DNA of 10,801 nucleotides from Phil1 sp963643205 (GTDB taxonomy: Bacteria > Bacillota > Clostridia > Christensenellales > CAG-138): contig CAVIJJ010000040.1 in the NCBI GenBank assembly GCA_963643205.1, positions 1 to 10,801 of the forward strand, written 5' to 3'. The translations under genes and the position numbers were made by a program. Positions 1 through 6,692 of this stretch are shown one piece after another. The notes beneath the pieces were generated by a model. It searched no databases and was not told the DNA's origin. It saw nothing but the letters and a program-made list of their open reading frames with translations. Every line of letters starts with the position of its first letter. The first letter of the stretch is position 1.

Positions 1-1395
1 CCTTACTTCCTTTCCACTCTGACCTACAAGAACTTCTTCCCGGCCAACAAGCAGTGGATCGAGGAGTGCGGCGAGAACTTCTCCACCGATAACGAGACCA
101 TGCTGTACTGCGGCGAGTATATAATGACCGTTTACGAGCCCTCCAGCCTTATCGAGTCCGTCCTGAACCCCACCTACTGGGATATGGAGAACATGCACAT
201 CACCAAGATCACCCAGATCTACAACTCCGAGGCCGGCACTGTTGAGCCCGAGATGTATCTGCGCGGTGAGATCAGCGGCTGCGACGTTCCTACCGAGCAG
301 CTTGATGAATGGCTGAACGACACCGAAAAGTACGAGAAGATTCGTCCCTGCCGTCCCAGCTTCTGGACCTATTTCTATTATTTCTGCTTCTGGCCCAACT
401 TCGACGAGAAGTACGAGCCCGAAAACTGGAAGCTCGCTGTTAACAACGTAAACTTCCGTAAGTCCATCATGCACGCCTTCGACAAGGTCTCTCTGATACA
501 GATCGTAGAGCCCTACGAAGCCGAGGCCCACGTACAGAACACCATGACCTGCCGCGACTTCCTGAACAGCGCAGGTAAGGACTACACCGACCTTGATCCT
601 ATCGCCGAATTCGCCGCCAGCGATACCTACAACGTAGAGCTTGCTAACGAATACAAGGAAAAGGCTATCGAGGAACTGACCGCCGCCGGCGCCACCTTCC
701 CCGTAATCGTATATCTGCCTTACATCACCAGCTCCACCACTCAGACCCAGCGCGTACAGCTGATCGAGCAGTTCCTGGAGCGCAACCTTGGTACCGATTA
801 TGTTGACGTTCAGGTTGAGGGCTATGCCGAGGATGGTTTCGTTGAGAGCGTTCTCCGCGTTGGTAACTACGGCCTGCTGTTCAACAGCTGGTATCCTGAC
901 TACTCCGATCCTCTGACCATGACCTTCCCGTTCACCGCAAGCGGTGCCGATCGTCGTAACTGGGTCTTCATGGCTGACGGTCTCTCCGAGGTTTCCGATA
1001 CTTATGTAGACGGTTCCTTCCAGGCCAAGGACGGCAAGTACTACTACAACATCGTTTATGATCAGATGGTTGATGCCGCTGACGCCGAGTGCGTTGACCT
1101 TGAGAAGCGCTACGAGCTCTTCGCCGAGGCTGAGAACTGGCTGGTAAACGAGCAGTGCATGGTCATCCCCTTCATGCGCGGCGGTACCGGTTACATGGGA
1201 TCTACCCTGATGCCGTTCGAGTCTCAGTACGCTCCCTTCGGTGCTTCCGATGGTCGTTATAAGTATCAGTACATCTACACCGACGGTATCAACACCGACG
1301 AGTACTATGAAGCCTACGAAGCGTGGGAAGCTGAGCGTTCCGCCAAGATGGCTGAGCTGGCTGCCGAAGGCAAAGTACAGGGCGTAGACTACTAA
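1..1395 (+). CDS. oppA: Oligopeptide ABC transporter substrate-binding protein (5' end outside window)
   Basis: The reading frame is already open at base 1 and ends at TAA 1393-1395, so this is the C-terminal 464 residues; signal peptide and N-lobe start are outside. It matches the SBP_bac_5 (OppA/DppA) family, which binds peptides outside the membrane and delivers them to the OppB/OppC channel. Family-typical stretches are NNVNFRKSIMHAFDK (from about base 442; most members read NVNFRKAL-YAID) and, around bases 871-933, a segment with GLLFNSWYPDYSDP, the W-x-x-D-Y-x-D-P signature seen near the peptide site. It is rich in aromatic and acidic residues, as usual for the family, and ends in a charged Ala/Glu/Lys-rich helix. 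In Gram-positive bacteria this protein is usually a lipoprotein, but that cannot be checked here. The next genes are oppB, oppC and fused oppDF, so the assignment is strongly supported by context. Actual substrate specificity is unknown. Confidence 0.93.
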   Translation, partial: PYFLSTLTYKNFFPANKQWIEECGENFSTDNETMLYCGEYIMTVYEPSSLIESVLNPTYWDMENMHITKITQIYNSEAGTVEPEMYLRGEISGCDVPTEQLDEWLNDTEKYEKIRPCRPSFWTYFYYFCFWPNFDEKYEPENWKLAVNNVNFRKSIMHAFDKVSLIQIVEPYEAEAHVQNTMTCRDFLNSAGKDYTDLDPIAEFAASDTYNVELANEYKEKAIEELTAAGATFPVIVYLPYITSSTTQTQRVQLIEQFLERNLGTDYVDVQVEGYAEDGFVESVLRVGNYGLLFNSWYPDYSDPLTMTFPFTASGADRRNWVFMADGLSEVSDTYVDGSFQAKDGKYYYNIVYDQMVDAADAECVDLEKRYELFAEAENWLVNEQCMVIPFMRGGTGYMGSTLMPFESQYAPFGASDGRYKYQYIYTDGINTDEYYEAYEAWEAERSAKMAELAAEGKVQGVDY

Positions 1396-1439
1396 TAAAA
1401 CAAATAGTTAGCATTCGCCTGAATCCAGGTGAATAGCTG

Positions 1440-1480
1440 CGGCGGCAGCACCCAATAAGTGCTGCCGCCGTCTTATTTAT
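1440..1480 (+). terminator. Intrinsic terminator after oppA
   Basis: Bases 1440-1451 and 1459-1470 form a perfect 12-bp GC-rich stem (left arm CGGCGGCAGCAC) around the 7-base loop CCAATAA, followed by the T-rich tail TCTTATTTAT. The hairpin starts 44 bases after the oppA stop codon. The tail is interrupted by C and A, so termination may be partial. That would allow much more oppA than oppBC-DF transcript, a common arrangement for binding-protein genes. Confidence 0.8.
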
Positions 1481-1561
1481 AGGCAAAACATAATCGGGCG
1501 CGATACAGGCCGGAAGGCCGTTATGATGCGTTAAGAAATAGTTAGGAAAGGCGTATCAAGG

Positions 1562-1591
1562 TTGCGAACAAAAAACGCAATGCCGTATAAT
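1562..1591 (+). promoter_or_regulatory. Candidate sigma-A promoter P1 for oppB-oppC-oppDF
   Basis: TTGCGA (1562-1567; 4 of 6 consensus matches) and a perfect TATAAT (1586-1591) are separated by 18 bases. The -35 box overlaps an inverted repeat, TTGCG (1562-1566) and CGCAA (1576-1580) with a 9-base gap, which could be an operator. The operator idea is inference from symmetry alone. Confidence 0.5.
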
Positions 1592-1781
1592 TTTCCTGAA
1601 ATTGAACACTTATAAGCTTTTTCGTTTGCAGTTTTGTCTATATCTGCGGCAAAAAAACTATTTTTATCAAATTTGAAAAGGATGGGGGCGTCCTAACCGA
1701 AAAAGACCCGAATGGCCTTTTAACAAAAGCGGAGGAAAACATAAAAAGCACCTGATTCGCCGGAGCGGATTCACGAAAGGA

Positions 1782-1813
1782 TTGTATTTTCTGCCCGGTC
1801 TGCGAGATATAAT
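1782..1813 (+). promoter_or_regulatory. Possible second promoter P2 close to oppB
   Basis: A perfect TATAAT lies at 1808-1813, 75 bases before the oppB start. The nearest -35-like hexamer, TTGTAT (1782-1787), is 20 bases away, longer than the usual 16-18, and there is no TG extension of the -10 box. The -10 is good but the promoter as a whole is weakly supported. Confidence 0.33.
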
Positions 1814-1888
1814 GGAACGGCTTCATTATATGCCGGAGACCGCCTTGGGCGGGAACTCAAAAGAAATAATATAAAGGGGTACACGTAA

Positions 1889-2839
1889 TTGGAAATCATC
1901 AAGTATGTATTGGGACGTATAGGCAGATCTCTGATCTCCCTGTTCCTCGTATTGGTGATAGTCTTCCTGTTGATGCGCCTGCTGCCGGTAGATACCTACT
2001 TCGGCGATCGCGTAGACAAGATGAACGACACCACCAAGCAGGCCATACTGCATAAGCTCGGTCTTGACCAACCGGTTTATGTTCAGCTGTGGAATTATCT
2101 TAAGGACCTTGCACATCTGGATTTCGGCGAGTCTATAACTTACTACGCCGGCAAGTCCGTTTGGAGCGTTATAGTTCCTAAGCTGCTGCCCTCCTTCCGC
2201 TTCGGCGCACTTTCGCTTATCGTTTCGCTTTCACTTGGTATCGGACTCGGTATGCTGATGGTTCGCAGATACGGCAAGGCGGCCGATACTATCGGCAACA
2301 TTTACATTATGTTCATCGAGGCCGTGCCGAGCATGGTTATATACCTTTTCATTCAGTTCTTCGGAACAAAGGTATTGAACATAAGCATGTTGTACAGGGA
2401 GGATAAACTGGTAACATACATCCTGCCCGTCATATCAATGTCTTTGGGCGGCATAGCGTCAAACGCCATGTGGATTCGCCGCTACATGATGGACCAGATC
2501 AACGCCGACTACGTTAAGCTGGCGCGCGCCAAGGGCCTTTCCGAAAAGCAGATAATGCGTAAGCACGTTCTGCGCAACGCTTTCGCTCCCTTCGCGCAGG
2601 TTCTGCCTTCCTCCATCATATTCACCATATCCGGTTCTCTTTACATTGAGTCCCTGTATTCAATCCCCGGTACCGGCGGACTGCTGGTTAACGCCATACA
2701 GGTTCAGGATAACCCGCTGGTTCAGACCCTGGTGCTGTTCTACGCAGTGCTGAGCGTTCTGGGCATGCTGCTTGGTGACCTTGCCATGATGGCTTGCGAC
2801 CCGCGTATCACCCTCGGCAAGAAAGGAGGCGGCCGTTAA
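1889..2839 (+). CDS. oppB: Oligopeptide ABC transporter permease OppB/DppB type (TTG start)
   Basis: This 316-residue integral membrane protein forms one half of the Opp channel with OppC. It begins MEIIKYVLGRIGRSL followed by the first hydrophobic helix (about 13-32), as OppB/DppB proteins do. A periplasm-facing segment (about 35-95) leads into the helical bundle. The cytoplasmic EAA loop that docks on the ATPase is at about 208-231 (DYVKLARAKGLS then RKHVLRNA), and the end carries the typical DPRI (304-307). The start is TTG at 1889: an in-frame TAA (1886-1888) sits directly before it, the next in-frame ATG (residue 29) would delete the first membrane helix, and AAAGGGG (1873-1879) is a suitable ribosome binding site 9 bases upstream. 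The stop TAA shares its last base with the oppC ATG, so the two are probably translationally coupled. First gene of the oppB-oppC-oppDF unit. Confidence 0.95.
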   Translation: MEIIKYVLGRIGRSLISLFLVLVIVFLLMRLLPVDTYFGDRVDKMNDTTKQAILHKLGLDQPVYVQLWNYLKDLAHLDFGESITYYAGKSVWSVIVPKLLPSFRFGALSLIVSLSLGIGLGMLMVRRYGKAADTIGNIYIMFIEAVPSMVIYLFIQFFGTKVLNISMLYREDKLVTYILPVISMSLGGIASNAMWIRRYMMDQINADYVKLARAKGLSEKQIMRKHVLRNAFAPFAQVLPSSIIFTISGSLYIESLYSIPGTGGLLVNAIQVQDNPLVQTLVLFYAVLSVLGMLLGDLAMMACDPRITLGKKGGGR

Positions 2840-3804
2840 TGACTAAGGTAATGAAAGATCTGAACAACATGAGCGACGAGGAGCTTTTCAGTTTTGTAAC
2901 GTTCAGCAAAGAGCGCTCCGAATCCGTCACTTATTCCGGCTATTCCTATTGGAAGAGCACCCTTAAGCTCTTCATGAGCCAGCGCGTAACCAGGTTTATG
3001 CTTTATTTCCTGATTGCCCTGCTGCTCTTCACCTTCATCCAGCCCTATCTGCCCGGCCAGAAGAGCCCCACGGAAATATTCCTGGATCCCGAAACCGGCA
3101 GGCAGTACCATAACGTACAGCCCAACAGCGAGTTCTGGTTCGGCACGAACATAATCGGCCAGGATTTGTGGTCCCGTATTTGGAGCGGCACGCGTACTTC
3201 GCTGTTCATAGCCGTTGTCGCCGTTCTCAGCTCCACTGTAATCGGTATTACGATAGGCGCTATTTGGGGTTATGTACGTCCGCTCGATCCGCTGATCACG
3301 GAAATTTACAACGTTCTTAACAACATCCCTCTTACCGTTTTGAGAACGCTGCTCGCGTACGTTCTGCGCCCGAGCCTTAGGACAATAATTTTGTCCATGT
3401 GCTTAACCAACTGGATAGGCATGGCAAAATGGATACGTAACCTTATCATCATAATTCGTGACCGTGAGTATAACCTGGCATCCCGCTGCCTCGGCACGCC
3501 GATACCCCGCGTTATAGTAAAGAACCTGCTCCCGCAGATCGTCTCCGTTGTTATGATGGATATGGCGCTTTCAATCCCCGGCGTTATAGGTTCCGAAGTG
3601 TTCCTTACTTACGTTGGTCTGGGCCTGCCTATAGACACTCCGTCCCTGGGCAACCTGATTGATGAGGGCCGTCGCGTTATGATGAACCCCTCGCAGATGT
3701 ATCAGCTGGTATTCCCGGCAGTAGTTGTTGCCGCGGTTACCATTTGCTTCTACGTGCTTGGCAACAAGTTTGCCGATGCATCAGACCCGCGCAACCACGT
3801 GTAA
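2839..3804 (+). CDS. oppC: Oligopeptide ABC transporter permease OppC/DppC type
   Basis: This 321-residue inner-membrane permease partners OppB. A cytoplasmic N-terminus of about 50 residues precedes the first membrane helix (about 52-70). The family-typical segment FGTNIIGQDLWSRIWSG (101-117) leads into the core helices, and the EAA loop is at about 209-234 (REYNLASRCLGTP), with DPR near the C-terminus (316-318). The ATG at 2839 is chosen because AGGAGG (2824-2829) lies 9 bases upstream and the ATG overlaps the oppB stop by one base (TAATG). An in-frame ATG at 2794 also exists, but it would lie deep inside oppB and add non-family residues. The next gene, the fused ATPase, starts 14 bases after the stop. 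Confidence 0.95.
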   Translation: MTKVMKDLNNMSDEELFSFVTFSKERSESVTYSGYSYWKSTLKLFMSQRVTRFMLYFLIALLLFTFIQPYLPGQKSPTEIFLDPETGRQYHNVQPNSEFWFGTNIIGQDLWSRIWSGTRTSLFIAVVAVLSSTVIGITIGAIWGYVRPLDPLITEIYNVLNNIPLTVLRTLLAYVLRPSLRTIILSMCLTNWIGMAKWIRNLIIIIRDREYNLASRCLGTPIPRVIVKNLLPQIVSVVMMDMALSIPGVIGSEVFLTYVGLGLPIDTPSLGNLIDEGRRVMMNPSQMYQLVFPAVVVAAVTICFYVLGNKFADASDPRNHV

Positions 3805-3818
3805 GGAGGGCATGACAG

Positions 3819-5837
3819 ATGGAACAGAATCAGAAAGTTGAAAACGACGTCATCCTTTCGGTAAAGGACCTTGTGGTAAAGTTCTCCCTGCGCGGTCAGG
3901 AGCTTACCGCCCTTCGCGGCGTAAATCTTGACCTTCATAGGGGCGAAAGCCTTGCGATAGTCGGTGAGTCCGGCTCCGGCAAGAGCGTTTTCTGCAAATC
4001 CTTCATAGGAATGCTTGATAAGAACGGCTGGATTGACTCCGGCGAAATCTGGTACAACGGCGTTGATATAGCCAAGTACAAGAAGAACGAGGAATGGACT
4101 CAGATCCGCGGTAAGGAAATAGCCATAGTTTTCCAGGATCCTATGACCAGCCTTGACCCCCTGCAGACCATCGGCACCCAGATTCGTGAGGCGCTGGAGC
4201 TGCATCAGGGCCTTAAGGGAGCGGAAGCTCAGGAAAAGGTTATAGAGATTCTTAACGACGTTGGCATACTGGAGCCCGAAAAACGCTGCAAGGATTATCC
4301 GCACGAGTTCTCCGGCGGCATGAGGCAGCGCGTGGTTATAGCAATAGCCATCGCCTGCAATCCTAAGATACTTGTTTGCGACGAGCCCACCACCGCGCTT
4401 GACGTTACCATACAGGCTCAGATACTTGCCCTGCTCAGGAAACTGCAGGCTAAGTACAACCTTACCATAATCTACATAACCCACGACCTTGGCGTTGTTG
4501 CGAACGTTGCCGACCGCGTGGCCGTTATGTACGCCGGCGATATAGTTGAAATTGGTACCTGCGAGGACGTGTTCTACACTCCTAAGCATCCTTACACCTG
4601 GGCACTGCTCAGCTCCCTGCCGCAGCTTGGTATAAAGGGACAGCCCCTGTTCTCAATAGAGGGTACTCCCCCGAACCTGTTCACCGAAATCCGCGGCGAT
4701 GCTTTTGCGCCCCGTAACCGCTACGCCATGCAGATAGACCTTATGGAGAGGCCGCCTTACTTTGAGATATCCCCCACTCATAAGGCCCGCACGTGGCTGC
4801 TTGACCCCAGGGCTCCTCATATAGACCCGCCCAACACTTCCATTGCCAAGGCCAGGGAAGAGAACGCCAAGCACGCTGCCGAGAAGAAGAAGGTTGGCGA
4901 AAAGCTTGTTGAGGTTAAGGACCTGGTTGTACAGTTCGGCTCCAAGCGCAATCCGTTTGTTGCCGTTAAGGGCGTAAGCTTTGATATCTACAAGGGCGAA
5001 ACCTTCGGCCTGGTTGGTGAGTCCGGTTCCGGCAAAACCACCATCGGCCGCGCCATTATCCGCATTAACCCCGCCGCCAAGGGCGAGATTACTTACAAGG
5101 GCGAGCGTATAAGCGGCAAGATATCCAAGGAGCTCGACCGTAAGATCACCCATGAGATCCAGATGATATTCCAGGATCCTATGGCAAGCCTGAACGAGCG
5201 CGCCAAGGTTGACTACATCGTTTCCGAAGGCCTTATGAACATTCATCCGGAAATGACAAAGGAACAGCGTTCCCAGCGCGTTGCCGAGGTTCTGCAGGAC
5301 GTTGGCCTGCTGCCCGAATTCGCCAGCCGTTTCCCGCACGAGTTCTCCGGCGGCCAGAGGCAGCGTATCGGCGTAGCCCGTGCCCTTATAATGGAGCCTG
5401 ACTTCATAATCGCCGACGAGCCCATAAGCGCACTGGACGTTTCAATACGTGCTCAGGTGCTTAACCTGCTCAGCGCGATGCAGCAGCAGCGCGGCCTGAC
5501 CTACCTGTTCATTTCGCACGATCTTTCCGTTATGCGCTTCATAGCGGACCGTATCGCCGTTATACACAAGGGCGTTATAGTTGAGCTTGCGGACACCGAG
5601 GAGCTCTTCGCGTACCCCATGCATCCTTATACGCGCGCGCTGCTCTCCGCCATACCGCAGCCCGATCCGCGTGAGGAGAAGAAGAAGGTACTGGAAGTTT
5701 ACGATCCTTCCATCCATAACTACACGGAGGATAAGCCCTTCTGGACCGAAATCCGCCCGAATCACTTCATCACCTGCAACAATTACGAGCTGGAGCAGTA
5801 TCGTGAGAAGCTTGCGAAGATGGAGAAAGGTGAATAA
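3819..5837 (+). CDS. oppD/oppF: Fused OppD-OppF peptide-transport ATPase
   Basis: A single 672-residue protein carries two complete ABC ATPase domains that power the OppB/OppC channel. Domain 1 (OppD-like, about 10-330): Walker A GESGSGKS 49-56, Q-loop Q106, signature FSGGM 164-168, Walker B ILVCDEP 184-190 with catalytic E189, H-loop H222. Domain 2 (OppF-like, about 362-650): Walker A GESGSGKT 400-407, Q452, FSGGQ 509-513, Walker B FIIADEP 529-535 with E534, H567. Both sites look active. A charged Lys/Ala/Glu linker (about 341-362) joins them. The peptide-transporter C-terminal segment of domain 1 (about 257-335) has D294, N300, D307 and T325 where many OppD/DppD proteins have four cysteines, as in Gram-positive AmiE/OppD. 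The end of domain 2 (DPSIHNYTEDKP from 629, then IRPNHF) resembles AmiF/OppF. The ATG at 3819 follows AAGGAGGG (3803-3810) by 8 bases. Fused pairs are known (GsiA, YejF) but separate genes are usual for Opp. Confidence 0.95.
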   Translation: MEQNQKVENDVILSVKDLVVKFSLRGQELTALRGVNLDLHRGESLAIVGESGSGKSVFCKSFIGMLDKNGWIDSGEIWYNGVDIAKYKKNEEWTQIRGKEIAIVFQDPMTSLDPLQTIGTQIREALELHQGLKGAEAQEKVIEILNDVGILEPEKRCKDYPHEFSGGMRQRVVIAIAIACNPKILVCDEPTTALDVTIQAQILALLRKLQAKYNLTIIYITHDLGVVANVADRVAVMYAGDIVEIGTCEDVFYTPKHPYTWALLSSLPQLGIKGQPLFSIEGTPPNLFTEIRGDAFAPRNRYAMQIDLMERPPYFEISPTHKARTWLLDPRAPHIDPPNTSIAKAREENAKHAAEKKKVGEKLVEVKDLVVQFGSKRNPFVAVKGVSFDIYKGETFGLVGESGSGKTTIGRAIIRINPAAKGEITYKGERISGKISKELDRKITHEIQMIFQDPMASLNERAKVDYIVSEGLMNIHPEMTKEQRSQRVAEVLQDVGLLPEFASRFPHEFSGGQRQRIGVARALIMEPDFIIADEPISALDVSIRAQVLNLLSAMQQQRGLTYLFISHDLSVMRFIADRIAVIHKGVIVELADTEELFAYPMHPYTRALLSAIPQPDPREEKKKVLEVYDPSIHNYTEDKPFWTEIRPNHFITCNNYELEQYREKLAKMEKGE

Positions 5838-5873
5838 AACAAGCGCTTAAAGCGCAGTTGTGTTACTCCTTTG

Positions 5874-5904
5874 AACGCACCCGATTTGTTATCGGGTGCG
5901 TTTT
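5874..5904 (+). terminator. Intrinsic terminator of the opp operon
   Basis: A perfect 12-bp stem (5874-5885 AACGCACCCGAT with 5891-5902) encloses the loop TTGTT and runs into TTTTA. It begins 36 bases after the oppDF stop. A smaller hairpin (GCGCT-TAA-AGCGC, about 5843-5855) precedes it. The right arm and loop also carry the promoter of the next operon. Confidence 0.88.
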
Positions 5905-5914
5905 ATGGTATAAT
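5886..5914 (+). promoter_or_regulatory. Promoter of the NUDIX-DUF1461-tsaD operon, nested in a terminator
   Basis: TTGTTA (5886-5891; 4 of 6 matches) is followed after exactly 17 bases by a perfect TATAAT (5909-5914). The TGG directly before it makes an extended -10. The -35 box is the loop of the opp terminator and the spacer contains its right arm. Transcription would begin at about 5921, giving a leader of about 30 bases before the ATG at 5952. Confidence 0.72.
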
Positions 5915-5951
5915 CAAGCCGAAATACACTAAAGGGAGGCTTTGAACATAT

Positions 5952-6692
5952 ATGGAACAGATAAATGAGCCGCGCAACGAAAAGGGACAAACGCTTGCGG
6001 AGTTTCTTGCCGCCTATGATGAAAACAAATATCGCCGCCCGTCCGTAACGGTGGACATGGCGGTGCTTACACTAAACGAAAAGGGCGAGCTTTGCGCAAT
6101 GCTTATCCGCCGCCGCAATCATCCCTTTATAGGGCACTGGGCGCTGCCGGGCGGCTTTGTTGAAATGGACGAGGAGCTTAATGCCGCCGCCGCGAGGGAG
6201 CTTGAGGAGGAAACGGGCGTTACCGGCGTACCCTTAAGGGGAATAGGCATGTTCGGCGCCGTTAACAGGGACCCCCGTACCAGGGTTATAACAACCGCGT
6301 TTTACGCCGTTGCCCCCATGGGCAGCATAAAGCCCAAGGCCGGCGACGATGCGGCCGACGCAAAGCTTTTTGCCGTGAACACAAGGCTTGAGGCGTATTC
6401 CCCCTCCGCCGAGCGCTACCGCATAACGCTTAAGAGCGACGATGAAACGCTTACCGCCCGCGCGCTTATTCGCTACGATGAGCTGGGCTCAACCGAGGAT
6501 ATGGCTGTTCCCATAGGGCAGGGCGCACTGGGCGCGGATCACGATTTGATACTCTTTACCGCTCTTCGCGCGCTGAATGATCTTCCCCGCGAAAGGGCCG
6601 CGCTGGTGCTTACAAAGAATAATCCGGATTTGTTCGCGGATGCCGTTCGCGCGCTGGACGTTGCCCTTGGCGCCATACCCGAAAGCAAATGA
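5952..6692 (+). CDS. NUDIX hydrolase (COG1051, ADP-ribose pyrophosphatase-like)
   Basis: This 246-residue cytoplasmic enzyme would hydrolyse a nucleoside diphosphate linked to another group (for example ADP-ribose or an oxidised nucleotide); the exact substrate cannot be read from sequence. A complete Nudix box, G-x5-E-x7-REUxEExGU, spans residues 68-90: G68, E74, then RELEEETGV at 82-90. The metal-binding glutamates are intact. WALPGGFV (63-70) before it and NRDPRTRVI (105-113) after it are typical of the COG1051 group. A polar stretch (about 145-190) interrupts the fold before the final helix LGADHDLILFTALRAL (193-208). I see no C-terminal winged helix like that of the NrtR regulators, although about 40 residues follow. 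GGGAGG (5934-5939) lies 12 bases before the ATG. The stop overlaps the next start (ATGA). First gene of a three-gene operon with tsaD. Confidence 0.9.
   Translation: MEQINEPRNEKGQTLAEFLAAYDENKYRRPSVTVDMAVLTLNEKGELCAMLIRRRNHPFIGHWALPGGFVEMDEELNAAAARELEEETGVTGVPLRGIGMFGAVNRDPRTRVITTAFYAVAPMGSIKPKAGDDAADAKLFAVNTRLEAYSPSAERYRITLKSDDETLTARALIRYDELGSTEDMAVPIGQGALGADHDLILFTALRALNDLPRERAALVLTKNNPDLFADAVRALDVALGAIPESK

Larger units (their letters stand above)
1396..1888 (+). other. Long non-coding gap between oppA and oppB
   Basis: This 493-base stretch holds no convincing gene on either strand. From left to right it contains the oppA terminator, a small GGCC-GGAA-GGCC hairpin (1508-1519), a candidate promoter (1562-1591), a 6-bp hairpin with a GGGG loop (1679-1694, AGGATG pairing with CGTCCT through one G-U), a second TATAAT box (1808-1813), a 5-bp hairpin CCGCC-TTG-GGCGG (1840-1852) and the oppB ribosome binding site. 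If transcription starts at the first promoter, oppB has a leader of roughly 290 bases. I do not recognise a known riboswitch or T-box fold in it. Confidence 0.6.

Noticed and set aside
1730..1756. Small gene after GGAGGAAAAC near 1731
   Set aside because: The ribosome-site-like GGAGG is followed by ATA-AAA-AGC-ACC-TGA with no standard start codon.
1592..1888. Riboswitch or T-box in the oppB leader
   Set aside because: Only short separate hairpins are visible; no T-box sequence, no known aptamer core and no terminator/antiterminator pair before oppB.
2794..2838. Earlier in-frame ATG for oppC at 2794
   Set aside because: It lies within oppB, has no ribosome site and adds 15 residues foreign to the family; the ATG at 2839 has AGGAGG at the right distance.
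3750..4589. Long reverse-strand open frame of 279 codons inside oppDF
   Set aside because: It is antisense to the first ATPase domain, whose motifs are complete, and has no ribosome binding site or recognisable domain. Similar mirror frames across 4653-5339, 7576-8370 and elsewhere are codon-bias artefacts.
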